NCBI GenBank assembly: GCA_025362635.1
Contig: JANYFO010000148.1
Span: 1-36,351, forward strand
Length of the DNA: 36,351 nucleotides
DNA from: Gemmatimonadaceae bacterium
GTDB lineage: Bacteria; Gemmatimonadota; Gemmatimonadetes; Gemmatimonadales; Gemmatimonadaceae
Direction of reading: 5' to 3'
Every line of letters starts with the position of its first letter. Position 1 is the first letter of the stretch. Of the stretch, positions 7,715 through 17,045 are shown piece after piece. Made by a program: the position numbers and the translations under genes. The notes under the pieces were generated by a model. It had not been told where the DNA came from and did no database searches. It saw only the letters and a list, made by a program, of their open reading frames with translations.

Positions 7715-8908
7715 CTACCGCGTGCCTTTTGCACGCGTCATTTCAACCGTTACCGCAATTCCGCCATTACTCGTGCGCAACCGCGTGTCCATCGGAATAC
7801 GCAGTTGCGCCGAGAGTTGCTTGTCGGGCACAAGCATGGCGAGGCGCCAGCCCTTCCCGCCCGCGCGCAGCACATCGCCCATGCGCGCGAACAAACTGCG
7901 CAAGTCGGCGCCGTCACTGACCCGAAGACCATAGGGTGAGTTGGTGAGGACGAGACCGGTCTCGCCGATCGCGGCAAGATCAGTCTCCGAGAGCGGCTGT
8001 TGTGCAATCGCGATGTCGTCTAACACGCCGGCCCGTTCAGCGTTCGCTTGCGTTGCTTCACACGCCCCTGCATCACGGTCGGTGAGGACAATGTGCACAC
8101 CATTGGATGGTCGCATGGCTGCTCGTGCCTCTGCGCGCACATGGGCGGCTTCCATGGCGTCGTGTCCCGGCCACTGCTCCAGCGCAAAGGGGCGGTCCAA
8201 TCCGGGCGCAATATTGCGCGCCATGAGCGCCGCCTCGATGCCGATTGTACCCGATCCGCAAAACGGATCGACGAGGGGGATTTCACCCGTCCACTCACAC
8301 GCGGTCAGCATGGCCGCCGCGAGTGTTTCACGCAGTGGCGCCTTCGCGATGGCTTGCCGCCACCCACGGCGATGAAGCAGCTCGCCCGAGCTGTCTGCAC
8401 TGATTGTGCATTGATCGTGATCAAAACGCACGACGATCAGCTGTGCGGTCGTCGCGACGTCGGCGTCTTCTTCATCCGGCGAATGGGCTTCGACACGAGC
8501 GCCTTTGATCGAACGCTCGATACCGCGTGCGATACGCTCAGCTACGGCGTCTGAGTGGTAAAGTCGCGACTTGCGACACGTAACGCGCAGACGCGCCAGC
8601 GAACCGGGCGCCAGCACGCGGCCCCAGGCCATACGCGTCGCAAGTTTTTCGAGCGTGGCAAAATCGCGCGCTTCAAACGTTGCCAGCCGTACGAGCACGC
8701 GGCTCGACATGCGCGACCAGAGATTGGCGCGCAGTAAACTGGCAGCGTCCGCATCAAAGGCAACGCCCGCATCACTTACCTCACGCGGCACAATGCCCAT
8801 CGTTGTGAGCTCACGAGCAACCAGCGGTGCCAGACCGGGTGCCGTTACCGCAAACGCATCGAACGAGACGAGCGTTGGTCCTCCATCGCCCTTAAGCGGC
8901 TTGTGCAC
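7715..8908 (-). CDS. THUMP-domain class I SAM-dependent RNA methyltransferase (RlmL-like)
   Basis: About 397 residues. The N-terminal half (FAVTAPGLAPLVARELTTMG, then an R-rich THUMP region) resembles the RNA-binding part of RlmL (23S rRNA G2445 N2-methyltransferase). The second half has the SAM-binding motif LVDPFCGSGTIGIEAALMA and a later motif IV. Motif IV reads NSPYG (residues 323-327, bases 7931-7942) instead of the usual NPPY. The RlmK half found in the E. coli fusion is absent, as in many bacteria. The start is uncertain: no ATG fits, and the GTG at 8908 (overlapping the upstream GGDEF-EAL gene by 17 bases) is the most reasonable. A longer reading back to 9037 would cover 146 bases of the neighbour. 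The exact rRNA target is not shown by sequence. Confidence 0.85.
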   Translation of the reverse strand: MHKPLKGDGGPTLVSFDAFAVTAPGLAPLVARELTTMGIVPREVSDAGVAFDADAASLLRANLWSRMSSRVLVRLATFEARDFATLEKLATRMAWGRVLAPGSLARLRVTCRKSRLYHSDAVAERIARGIERSIKGARVEAHSPDEEDADVATTAQLIVVRFDHDQCTISADSSGELLHRRGWRQAIAKAPLRETLAAAMLTACEWTGEIPLVDPFCGSGTIGIEAALMARNIAPGLDRPFALEQWPGHDAMEAAHVRAEARAAMRPSNGVHIVLTDRDAGACEATQANAERAGVLDDIAIAQQPLSETDLAAIGETGLVLTNSPYGLRVSDGADLRSLFARMGDVLRAGGKGWRLAMLVPDKQLSAQLRIPMDTRLRTSNGGIAVTVEMTRAKGTR

Positions 8909-11723
8909 CAAGTTCACGAGGCCGATGCGTGGCCGAGGGCAAATCTGTCGCGCGGGATTGCAGAAGCGTCCAAAATTCCTCCGCGTCGAGCGGTTTAGAG
9001 AACAAATATCCTTGGCCGAGTTCACAGCCCAGCGCAATTAATTGCGCCCGTTGTGACTCACGCTCAATGCCTTCGGCCACGGTATTCAGCCGCAACGTTT
9101 CTCCAAGCGCGACGATCGCACTGGCCAACACCGGACCCTCGCCTCCTCTGTCGATGACATCGACAAACGCCTTATCGATCTTGAGAATGTCGATCGGGTA
9201 GCGTTGAAGATAGCTTAATGAAGAATATCCGGTTCCGAAATCGTCGATTGCCAGTGAAATACCGAGTGATTTGAGGGCCATCAGGCGCGCCATGGACAGG
9301 TCGGTATTATGCATCAACATGCTTTCGGTAATTTCGAGCACGAGGTGACTTGGATCCAGGCCCGAGTCCACGAGGGCCAATCGCACGTCTTCGACTACGC
9401 CCGGTTCCTGAAGTTGACGTCCGGACAAATTGACGGTGATACGCATCGTCGTCCCGCGCTCGCGCTCCCATTGCTTGGCAGTTCGACACGCGCGGCGCAA
9501 CACCCACCGTCCGAGTGCCGTGATCAAACCCGTTTCTTCCGCAATCGGAATGAACACACTCGGGGGTACCGTTCCACGCTCTCGACAGCACCAGCGGACG
9601 AGCGCTTCCGCTCCAATAATCTCGCCGGTCTCGAGCACGACAATAGGTTGATACTCAAGAAAAAACTCTTCGCGTTCGATGGCGCGACGCAAATCAACTT
9701 CGACCACCAATCGCTCCAGCACCGCCTGGTGCATACTCGGCTCAAACAGCACGTACTGTCCTTTGCCTCGCGTTTTAGCCACGTACATCGCCAAATCGGC
9801 ATTGCGTACGAGATCGCTCGTCGTGCACTGCGCGCCGTTTCGTGCGATGCCAATACTGGCGCTGACCGTCACCTGCCGACCCACGAGCTCAAACGGTTGC
9901 GCCAGCGCGTCGCGGATACGATCAGCAATGGCCAACACGTCGCCATCGTCATCAATCTGTTCGACTAACACCGCAAATTCGTCACCGCCGAGCCGCGCAA
10001 TGACGTCACTTTCCCGCACACACCGCGAGAGGCGATGCGCCGCCTCGACAAGCATGCGGTCTCCTTCAGCGTGACCGAGGGAATCGTTTACAGTTTTGAA
10101 ATTGTCAAGATCGAGGAACATGACGGTGACAGGAGTACCCGGTCGCGCGGCACGTGCGAGTGCGCTGCCCACTTGATATAAAAACAATGAACGATTCGCG
10201 AGATCTGTGAGCGGATCGTGAAATGCCTGATGCATATACTGATGCTTAATTACAGCTTGTTCGGTGACGTCACGCGTGTTGAGTACCAGTCCACCAATCA
10301 CCGGCTCCGCCAACAAATTTGTACCCACGTTGTCCACGGTCATCCAACTTCCGTTCACATGGGCGATACGCCACTCCAGCGAGCGCGCACTCACCGCCGC
10401 GAACGCCGCGTTCCGCGTGCGCGGCGTGATGGCGAGGTCGGCGAGAAACGCCATCGCTGATGCAACATCGTCTGGATGTAGCAACGAGGTGAGCGACGTG
10501 TTGAGAAGCTTTACTGGATCATGACCAAGCACGGTCGCGACAGACGGACTCACGTATCGAATCGTGCCGTCGGTGTCGACGATTGTAATCACATCACTTG
10601 AGTGCTGCACGAGCGCACGAAATCGCGCCTCATTATTGCGCGCTGTCGATTCCTGCAGCGCCCGCACGGTTGCGCGTGCTGACATTAGTTGCCGGGCAAA
10701 CGCAAGACCAGTTAAAGCAGCGGCACCAACCGCAAGCCCGACCAATGGTTGCGCCGTCTGCTTAAATGCGGTGGCCAACAACAGGCCAAATCCGAATATG
10801 ACAGCCGCAAAGGGAAGAAGACTACTGCCGGCCTGAGAATGCGATGTCACGGTGCACACACGCAGTTCGCGCTGCGACATGGTCGCGCACTTGACCCACG
10901 CGGCGAGCGCGAGAAGCACCGTACTGATCGGCGCGGCAGCAACCTCCCAATAGTTTACGCCTGCGCCGCCCAGCATTTGCACGACCATGGCAACATTTGC
11001 CAGAAAGTGCACCAGCAGCGCGACGGACAGTAAAATCAGCACGTTTGCCTGGTGCTGCAACGCCGTACGTCGCCAAAGCAACGACGCGATGAGGAGTAGC
11101 AAGAGATCCCCAATCGCGGCGGCGTGCGGTAGCACAAATGCTCGCAGTGTGAACACCAACCCGTGCGTCTGCGCTGAGGACCAGTCCACCCACACGACGA
11201 GCAATCCACCGACACATACTGTCGCTACATCAAGCGCCAATTTGCTGCGATCAGACGCGGTTCGTGGTGCGCTCGGCAACTGTAGCAGTGCATAGAGCAG
11301 CAGCAACTGCGAGATGAACGGTGTTGCATCTGATAGCGCGTGTGTTGCGCCGTGAGAGAGCAGGAGGCACACATCACGGAGCACGTAGATCAGCTGCGAC
11401 AATCCGACGAACCTCCAAGATCGGCGCGCGCCGTGGTCGAGTGTCCGCGCGCTTGCTGCGCGGAAGGCCAAGGCGGACGCGATGCTGGTGAGTGCGTGCG
11501 GTGCCATCGTGCGCAGAACGTCAAGCGGTTCGCTTAAGCGCGCACCTACCGTCAGCCACGTCGACATGACAGCGGCGTACGCAATCATACCAACGAACAA
11601 TACCGTGTTCCAGCTCCATAAAAACACAGCTGACGGACCAGCCGGGACGCCTTGCGATACGCGAACCGCAGGGCTCGGATACTGGCCTGATCGACGTGTG
11701 GAAACGTCGGATGTCGTGGCCAT
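8892..11723 (-). CDS. Membrane-bound PAS-GGDEF-EAL cyclic-di-GMP protein
   Basis: About 943 residues. The N-terminal 350 residues hold a series of hydrophobic helices, a membrane sensor without a domain I can name. A PAS domain (about 360-490, VDTDGTIRYVSPSVATVLGH) follows. Next comes a GGDEF domain with an intact GGDEF signature (about 579-583), preceded by RESD five residues earlier, a product-inhibition I-site. The EAL domain (about 665-925) keeps EAL, NLSGRQL, EITES and DDFGTGYSSL. Both synthesis and hydrolysis of cyclic-di-GMP therefore look possible; which dominates cannot be read. The start is uncertain: the ATG at 11723 lacks a good ribosome-binding site, and a GTG at 11825 would add 34 residues. 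It lies downstream of msrPQ and upstream of the methyltransferase on the same strand. Confidence 0.93.
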   Translation of the reverse strand: MATTSDVSTRRSGQYPSPAVRVSQGVPAGPSAVFLWSWNTVLFVGMIAYAAVMSTWLTVGARLSEPLDVLRTMAPHALTSIASALAFRAASARTLDHGARRSWRFVGLSQLIYVLRDVCLLLSHGATHALSDATPFISQLLLLYALLQLPSAPRTASDRSKLALDVATVCVGGLLVVWVDWSSAQTHGLVFTLRAFVLPHAAAIGDLLLLLIASLLWRRTALQHQANVLILLSVALLVHFLANVAMVVQMLGGAGVNYWEVAAAPISTVLLALAAWVKCATMSQRELRVCTVTSHSQAGSSLLPFAAVIFGFGLLLATAFKQTAQPLVGLAVGAAALTGLAFARQLMSARATVRALQESTARNNEARFRALVQHSSDVITIVDTDGTIRYVSPSVATVLGHDPVKLLNTSLTSLLHPDDVASAMAFLADLAITPRTRNAAFAAVSARSLEWRIAHVNGSWMTVDNVGTNLLAEPVIGGLVLNTRDVTEQAVIKHQYMHQAFHDPLTDLANRSLFLYQVGSALARAARPGTPVTVMFLDLDNFKTVNDSLGHAEGDRMLVEAAHRLSRCVRESDVIARLGGDEFAVLVEQIDDDGDVLAIADRIRDALAQPFELVGRQVTVSASIGIARNGAQCTTSDLVRNADLAMYVAKTRGKGQYVLFEPSMHQAVLERLVVEVDLRRAIEREEFFLEYQPIVVLETGEIIGAEALVRWCCRERGTVPPSVFIPIAEETGLITALGRWVLRRACRTAKQWERERGTTMRITVNLSGRQLQEPGVVEDVRLALVDSGLDPSHLVLEITESMLMHNTDLSMARLMALKSLGISLAIDDFGTGYSSLSYLQRYPIDILKIDKAFVDVIDRGGEGPVLASAIVALGETLRLNTVAEGIERESQRAQLIALGCELGQGYLFSKPLDAEEFWTLLQSRATDLPSATHRPRELGAQAA

Positions 11724-11853
11724 CGGGAAGAGTAGGGGATACGATTGCGGCCGCGCGCTATCACTCGATGACGAACGCGCGCGGACCCGACAACCAACAT
11801 CGGCGTCAGGGTCCGTAATCTCCACCTACCCGACGCCTATACCGCGCAAACCG

Positions 11854-12543
11854 TCACACTGCTGGCGATGACATTTTGTCGTCAGTGCCTGGCACCGTCG
11901 CACGTACCTTCGCCTTTTTGCGCGGCCAAAATATGCGAAACGCGAAGAGCACGGCAAACACCCCCGCGTACATTAACGGCTCCTCAATGTCCTTCTTTTG
12001 GCCCCAGATATAGTGAATACATGCCGCGACCGCAGATACGTATACGAGTCGATGCAGCACATTCCATTTGCGCCCGCCAAGTCGCTTAATCCAAGCTTTC
12101 GTTGACGTGATCGCCAGTGGAATCATAAGCAAAAACGCGAGCATGCCCAACGTGATATACAAATGCTTGAGCACGTCCGTGACGATGTCATGCACATCGA
12201 AAAACATATCGAGACCGACGTAGATGCACAGGTGCGCAAACGCCCAGTAAAATGCGGCAAGACCAAGAAATCGACGCTGCGTCACGAGCCATCCCCAATG
12301 CGTTATGCGCATCAGTGGCGTGACGGCTAAGGAGCACGCCAATAAGCGCAGCGCCCACTCGCCCGTAAAATGTTCCGCCGCGCGAATAGGGTTGGCGCCG
12401 AGTTGGTCAAGTAATGCTTGCGCAACCAATACGGGCGCTGGCACCAACACCAACGCCCACAGCGCGGGCCGCAGCCATCGACGAATCCACGGTTCACTCC
12501 GCGTAAGCTGCGCGCCGATCGCTGCGCGATTGACGAAGGTCAA
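11854..12543 (-). CDS. msrQ: MsrQ, heme-binding membrane subunit of the methionine sulfoxide reductase
   Basis: A 229-residue membrane protein with about six hydrophobic helices and the ferric-reductase-like histidines of MsrQ (YedZ), for example in AEHFTGEWALR, FAHLCIYVGLD, LHRLVYVS and CIHYIWGQ. MsrQ carries heme and delivers electrons from the respiratory chain to the periplasmic MsrP. Its ATG overlaps the msrP stop by 4 bases (ATGA at 12540-12543), the standard msrP-msrQ pairing. The length matches the family (about 200-230). The C-terminal tail beyond FRIFWPRKK is polar and not conserved. Confidence 0.95.
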   Translation of the reverse strand: MTFVNRAAIGAQLTRSEPWIRRWLRPALWALVLVPAPVLVAQALLDQLGANPIRAAEHFTGEWALRLLACSLAVTPLMRITHWGWLVTQRRFLGLAAFYWAFAHLCIYVGLDMFFDVHDIVTDVLKHLYITLGMLAFLLMIPLAITSTKAWIKRLGGRKWNVLHRLVYVSAVAACIHYIWGQKKDIEEPLMYAGVFAVLFAFRIFWPRKKAKVRATVPGTDDKMSSPAV

Positions 12544-13463
12544 TAGGACTTCCTTAAGTCCATGCCCGAATAGAGCGACGCGACTTGTTCGCTGTACCCG
12601 TTGAACATCAATGTTGGAATTTTAAGAAACTGCCCGATGCGACGCTCTTTTGCTTGCGTCCACCGCGGATGATCGACCGTCGGATTCACGTTCGCGAAAA
12701 AGCCATACTCACTTGGTGCAGCATCGTTCCACGTCGTGTGCGGCATTTTGTCAGTGAAGCGAAGGCGCACAATCGATTTGCTCCCCTTAAATCCGTATTT
12801 CCATGGCACCACTAACTTGAGCGGTGCTCCATTCTGGTTGGGCAACGGCTTGCCGTACATACCCGTGACGAGCAGCGCGAGCGGGTGCATCGCTTCGTCC
12901 ATCCGCAACGCTTCCGTGTACGGCCACGGCAGAACTGACCGCCGCTGGCCGGGCATGCGCGTCGGATCGAGCAGCGTGATAAACTCTACAAACTTTGCGC
13001 TGGGCAACGGTTCGCAGCGATTAATGACATCGCGCACCTGCACGCCCTGCCACGGAATAACCATTGACCACGCCTCGACGCAGCGATGACGATAGACGCG
13101 ATCCTGCAGCGACAGTCCTTTGATCAGATCGTCGAACGCAAATGTCTTTTGCTGCTTGACCAGGCCATCCACCGAAATGGTCCAAGGCCGGGTTTTAAAG
13201 TTTTTGGCTTGATCTTTTGGTTCGTCCTTGTCCGTGCCGAACTCGTAGAAATTATTGTAACTGGTCGCGTCGGCTTCGCTCGTAAGTTTCTCGCCGCGCG
13301 CCGGCTGTCGACCTGAGCGACTGAGCGCCTGTAATGCCGCGGGTGCCAGCACGGTACCAAGCGCGAGCGCACCTGCCGTACCGACGAATTGGCGTCGATC
13401 AAGGCAGACGGACTCGGGTGTGATGTCCGAAGATTTCAAGTCGTCAGAGCGTCGAATCAGCAT
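12540..13463 (-). CDS. msrP: MsrP, periplasmic molybdopterin methionine sulfoxide reductase
   Basis: This 307-residue protein reduces methionine sulfoxide in periplasmic proteins. A twin-arginine signal is visible (DRRQFVG, Arg23-Arg24, followed by a hydrophobic run), so the folded molybdenum enzyme is exported by Tat. The molybdopterin domain shows RHRCVEAWSM with the molybdenum-ligand cysteine at residue 128, and VVPWKYGFKGSKSI, both diagnostic of MsrP (YedY). The C-terminus ends in FNGYSEQVASLYSGMDLRK, also conserved. It is first in an msrP-msrQ operon; the 95 bases upstream should hold the promoter, but no clear sites were identified. Confidence 0.96.
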   Translation of the reverse strand: MLIRRSDDLKSSDITPESVCLDRRQFVGTAGALALGTVLAPAALQALSRSGRQPARGEKLTSEADATSYNNFYEFGTDKDEPKDQAKNFKTRPWTISVDGLVKQQKTFAFDDLIKGLSLQDRVYRHRCVEAWSMVIPWQGVQVRDVINRCEPLPSAKFVEFITLLDPTRMPGQRRSVLPWPYTEALRMDEAMHPLALLVTGMYGKPLPNQNGAPLKLVVPWKYGFKGSKSIVRLRFTDKMPHTTWNDAAPSEYGFFANVNPTVDHPRWTQAKERRIGQFLKIPTLMFNGYSEQVASLYSGMDLRKSY

Positions 13464-13558
13464 GGTACGGCGAGTGAGGGATAGTGGTGGTCGAGCGGCG
13501 ATGTGCAGAACACAACTGCATCAGATACGACCAGACGGAGACAATCGTTCCGCGTGGT

Positions 13559-14689
13559 TCAGTCCAACGTCTTCGCAAATCGTCGTACGGAAACCGTTAG
13601 CAACAGGATGGCGAATACCGACAGAATGACCAATTCCGACCACAACTCGGCGAGTCCGACTCCTTTGAGCAACACGCCACGCAGAATTGTTAAGAACCAT
13701 GTTAGGGGCAGCAACGCGCCAAGCCACTGCGCCGGCTCCGGCATGGCAGCGCGCGGAAAGATGTATCCTGACAACAAAATGTTGGGGAGCATAAAGAAAA
13801 AGCTGAGTTGCATCGCCTGCACCTGATTTCGCGCGATGGTCGAAATGAGCAGGCCGATGCCCAAGCTTGCCACGATGAACACGAAAGACAGCGAATAGAG
13901 CAGCAGAAGACTACCAGCGATCGGAATGTCAAAGAAGAGGCGTCCGAGTACCAACACCACCGACATTTGAACGTACCCCACGACCAAAAATGGCACGAGT
14001 TTTCCCAGCATGAGGCTGGTTTTTCCGATTGGTGTTACGATGAGTTGTTCGAGCGTGCCTCGTTCACGTTCCCGCACAATGGCCGTGGACGCAATCAGCG
14101 TCATGGTGATGGTGAGCAAGACGCCAACAATGCCGGGCACGATAAACATCGCGCTCTGCTGCGCTGGGTTATACCACGGTCGCACGTGGATGACCACGGG
14201 TGGGGTGATCGCGTAGCGAGTAGCGAGCAATTGCGATCCCCGTGCGGCCGCGGCCAACTGCGCGCCGGAGATTGCTGCGCCGGACGATTGTGGATCAGCA
14301 GCGTCGATCAGTAATTGCGCTTCACCCGTATGGCCGCGTCGGATATCGCGTTGATACTCGGGAGGAATGACCAACGCGACACGGGCCGCACCGCGCTCAA
14401 TCCAGTGTCGCGCCGTCGTGCGATCCGGCACCGCCGCGACCACGCGAAAGTTGTCCGTGTTTTGTAGCACTTGAATGAGCGCCCGGCTTTCAAACGTGCG
14501 CGACTGATCCAGCACTACGGTTGGCAGTCGACGTACGTCGGTTTGAATCGCGTACCCAAAAAGCAATAACTGCACGGCGGGCAATCCCGTCATCATCGCG
14601 AAGGTCAGCCGGTCGCGACGCAAGCTGATGGACTCTTTCCATAGCATCGGCCACACGGTCCACCGACGGAGTCGCTCCCACATACTCAA
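13559..14689 (-). CDS. ABC-2 type export permease
   Basis: This 376-residue permease has one N-terminal transmembrane helix (about 28-48), a large extracytoplasmic domain (about 50-180, with VLDQSRTFESRALIQ) and five C-terminal helices. RERERGTLEQLIVTPI, the coupling-helix motif of the ABC-2 YhhJ/YbhR group, lies after the first of these. It overlaps the ATPase gene by 4 bases (ATGA at 14686-14689) and completes an adaptor-ATPase-permease operon. Related E. coli systems (YbhFSR, YhiI-RbbA-YhhJ) often carry two permeases; here only one is seen, so it probably acts as a homodimer. Likely substrates are drugs or other amphipathic molecules, but none is indicated. Confidence 0.92.
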   Translation of the reverse strand: MSMWERLRRWTVWPMLWKESISLRRDRLTFAMMTGLPAVQLLLFGYAIQTDVRRLPTVVLDQSRTFESRALIQVLQNTDNFRVVAAVPDRTTARHWIERGAARVALVIPPEYQRDIRRGHTGEAQLLIDAADPQSSGAAISGAQLAAAARGSQLLATRYAITPPVVIHVRPWYNPAQQSAMFIVPGIVGVLLTITMTLIASTAIVRERERGTLEQLIVTPIGKTSLMLGKLVPFLVVGYVQMSVVLVLGRLFFDIPIAGSLLLLYSLSFVFIVASLGIGLLISTIARNQVQAMQLSFFFMLPNILLSGYIFPRAAMPEPAQWLGALLPLTWFLTILRGVLLKGVGLAELWSELVILSVFAILLLTVSVRRFAKTLD

Positions 14690-15474
14690 GCGCCCGTGCT
14701 CGCCGTTTGCTCATCGCGCTGCTGCAACAGTACAAACACGTCTTCTATGTTATTTGCACCGAAGTGCGTGAGAATTTCCTGAGGTGTGCCGATGGCGATG
14801 AGATGTCCGCGCGAAAGAAATGCGAGACGATGGCACCGCGCCGCTTCGTCCATGTAATGTGTGGTCACGAGAATCGTGGTTCCGTTGCTCGCGAGGGAAT
14901 AAATCGTTTCCCAAAATGTGCGTCGCGCGGCGGGATCAACGCCGGCGGTCGGCTCGTCGAGAAAGAGGAGTCGTGGGTTGTGCGCGGTTGCACACGCTAA
15001 GGCGAGTCGTTGCTTCCATCCACCGCTTAACGTACCGGCAATTTGTGCGCGCCGCGCGGTGAGTCCGAGCACCTGCATGTGCTCCTCCAATCGGCGTGTT
15101 CGCGCGGCACCGAGCAGCCCGTACACGGAGGCGTAGAAGCGCAAGTTTTCAAACACCGTGAGTTCATCGTACAAGCCGTATCGTTGCGACATGTAGCCAA
15201 TGCGTTGTCGCACCTGTTCCGCCTGCGTCCCGACATCATAGTCGGCCACGGTGGCGCTGCCACTCGTGGGCACGACCAATCCACACAGCATGCGAATGGT
15301 GGTCGTTTTGCCCGAGCCATTCGGGCCGAGGAGCCCGAATACCTCACCCTGTGCGATAGAGAAATCGAGATTGTCAACGGCCAGTACGGAACCGAATCGC
15401 TTGCTGAGCGCGCGCGTTTCTACGACCGGTCGTAGCGTGTTGCTATTGTCCATGTGCGCGTTCGGCGTTGTCAT
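14686..15474 (-). CDS. ABC transporter ATP-binding protein
   Basis: This 262-residue single nucleotide-binding domain has Walker A GPNGSGKTTTIRML, a Q-loop region YMSQRYGLYDELT, signature LSGGWKQRLALA, Walker B LLFLDEPTAGVDP and the switch histidine in TTHYMDEA. It powers the ABC-2 permease encoded just downstream. It overlaps both neighbours by 4 bases (15471-15474 with the adaptor; 14686-14689 with the permease), so the three proteins are made together. The LSGGW variant of the signature (usually LSGGQ or LSGGM) is typical of the YbhF group. Confidence 0.95.
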   Translation of the reverse strand: MTTPNAHMDNSNTLRPVVETRALSKRFGSVLAVDNLDFSIAQGEVFGLLGPNGSGKTTTIRMLCGLVVPTSGSATVADYDVGTQAEQVRQRIGYMSQRYGLYDELTVFENLRFYASVYGLLGAARTRRLEEHMQVLGLTARRAQIAGTLSGGWKQRLALACATAHNPRLLFLDEPTAGVDPAARRTFWETIYSLASNGTTILVTTHYMDEAARCHRLAFLSRGHLIAIGTPQEILTHFGANNIEDVFVLLQQRDEQTASTGA

Positions 15475-16454
15475 TTGTTGCCGCGCGGCAGCGTGACCGT
15501 GACGGGAAGTCCTGCCTTTAACTGATCGCTAGGATCCACAAATTCAATTTTTACGCCAAATAGTAGATCCGCACGTTCTTTCTCGGTTAATGCGACACGC
15601 GGCGTGAATTCTGCTTTGCGTGCAATGGCGGCGATGCGACCGCGGCGCGTGATGGTATCCCCGTCAAGTCGCGCGGTCACCGTGTCACCAACGTGCAGTC
15701 GCGGGAGCACAAACTGTGAGACGTAAATACGCGCCCATGGTCGTGACGGTTGGCCGATGGAGATTGCACTTTGCCCAGGGCTTATCACTTCGCCAGGTTC
15801 GACATTTCTGCTGGTGATCACACCGTCAATGGGCGCGACCAGTACGAGATCGTTTGTGTTGGCGCGCACTGCGGCGGCCGCAGCGTTTGCACCGCGCGCG
15901 TCCGCGGCGGCCGCGAGTCGACGTTCATCACGCGGCCCCGCGCGCAACAGTCGCAGCGTCTCGCGCACGGCATCGCGTTTGCTCGCGCTACTGCGCGCCG
16001 CAGCCCGTGCGGCATCGAGTTGCGCGCGGCTAATGTCACCGCGCGCGGCAAGGGGTTCGAGGCGCGACAAGTCGGCGGCGGTTCGGTCGACGTCCGCATC
16101 GGCAACGTTGACATCGGCCTCCGCGCGCAAGAGTTCGGACGGGCGTGCCCCGCGTATGAGTTCACGCGCTGCTTGCTGCGCCGACTGCACGCGCGCATCC
16201 GCCTGTGCCTGTACGGCGACCATCGTCGGCGTCGCAAAGATCGCTAGGGTATCGCCAACCCGCACAGGATCCCCCTCCTGCACAAAGACGCGCACGGCGC
16301 GCGCAAGTTGCAGTGGTCCGATGTTGGTTTCGACCATTTCAAGCGTACCCACCGCCGTGTCGGGAACCGTAGATCGGCCGCAGCCCACGAGGACACTGAC
16401 GCAAAGCGAAAGCGTGTGATGCAGCGCGAGCCGTTGGTGCTGGGGAGTGTTCAC
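15471..16454 (-). CDS. HlyD/YbhG-type membrane-fusion lipoprotein of the ABC exporter
   Basis: This 327-residue periplasmic adaptor has an N-terminal hydrophobic segment ending in LVGC, a lipobox, so it is probably a lipoprotein. A biotinyl-lipoyl-like half (VFVQEGDPVRVGDTLAIF) comes first. A long alanine- and arginine-rich coiled-coil hairpin follows (about residues 75-190), then the second half (LVAPIDGVITSRNVEPGEVI) and beta-barrel regions. It links the inner-membrane ABC-2 transporter to an outer-membrane channel; no TolC gene lies nearby. The start is a GTG at 16454 with AAGG about 9 bases upstream. The gene is first in the exporter operon and divergent from sufE. Confidence 0.92.
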   Translation of the reverse strand: MNTPQHQRLALHHTLSLCVSVLVGCGRSTVPDTAVGTLEMVETNIGPLQLARAVRVFVQEGDPVRVGDTLAIFATPTMVAVQAQADARVQSAQQAARELIRGARPSELLRAEADVNVADADVDRTAADLSRLEPLAARGDISRAQLDAARAAARSSASKRDAVRETLRLLRAGPRDERRLAAAADARGANAAAAAVRANTNDLVLVAPIDGVITSRNVEPGEVISPGQSAISIGQPSRPWARIYVSQFVLPRLHVGDTVTARLDGDTITRRGRIAAIARKAEFTPRVALTEKERADLLFGVKIEFVDPSDQLKAGLPVTVTLPRGNK

Positions 16455-16574
16455 ACTCGAAACCTTTGGTTCGGACCCGCACGCGTCAATCGCCTGCCTC
16501 TGTTCCCTAATCGCTCATCCTAAATCCCTGCTTTCACCCTTGCTTGCCCACCGACCCACACATTCACTTCGCTT

Positions 16575-17045
16575 ATGTCCGACATCGCCACCGAATCACT
16601 ACCCCCGTCACTCGCAAAAACCTTGCGCCAGTTTCGGGCGCTGGGTCGGGAAGACAAGATGCAGGCACTCTTAGCGTGGTCGAAGAAGCTTGAACCGCTG
16701 CCAGAGCGTCTCGCGGTGCTTGACCGGACTGCGTTTATGGTGGCTGAATGTCAAACGCGCGTTGACCTCTTCCCTGAACACAATGCCGACGGCACGTTGC
16801 ATTTCTTCGCCGACGTGAACGCGCGACAATCTCCGACGGTAGCGGCGGTCCTCGCCATTACGTTTTCCGCCGTTAACGACCAGCCACCCGCCGTTGCGCT
16901 TGCCCTTCCGCCAGATTTCGTTCGTCTGCTCATGCAAGATATCGGACTTGGCGCCCGCGAATCAGGTTTGGCCGCCATGATTGACCGCATTAAGCGACAC
17001 GCGCACGCGATTGCTACTTCATCAACACCAAAACCCAACACATGA
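16575..17045 (+). CDS. sufE: SufE-family sulfur acceptor
   Basis: This 156-residue protein accepts persulfide sulfur from a SufS-type cysteine desulfurase and passes it to the SUF iron-sulfur scaffold. The conserved active-site region reads VAECQTRVDLFPEH, with the acceptor cysteine at residue 59, followed by ADVNARQSPTVAAVLA. No sufS, sufB, sufC or sufD gene is in the window. The gene heads a five-gene operon and overlaps the next gene (CDGSH protein) by 4 bases (ATGA), which fits a shared iron-sulfur role. The ATG at 16575 lacks a strong ribosome-binding site. The 120 bases before it separate it from the divergent exporter and should hold both promoters. Confidence 0.93.
   Translation: MSDIATESLPPSLAKTLRQFRALGREDKMQALLAWSKKLEPLPERLAVLDRTAFMVAECQTRVDLFPEHNADGTLHFFADVNARQSPTVAAVLAITFSAVNDQPPAVALALPPDFVRLLMQDIGLGARESGLAAMIDRIKRHAHAIATSSTPKPNT

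Noticed and set aside
9309-9968. 219-codon plus-strand frame inside the GGDEF-EAL gene
   Set aside because: Opposite strand carries intact GGDEF and EAL motifs across the same bases.
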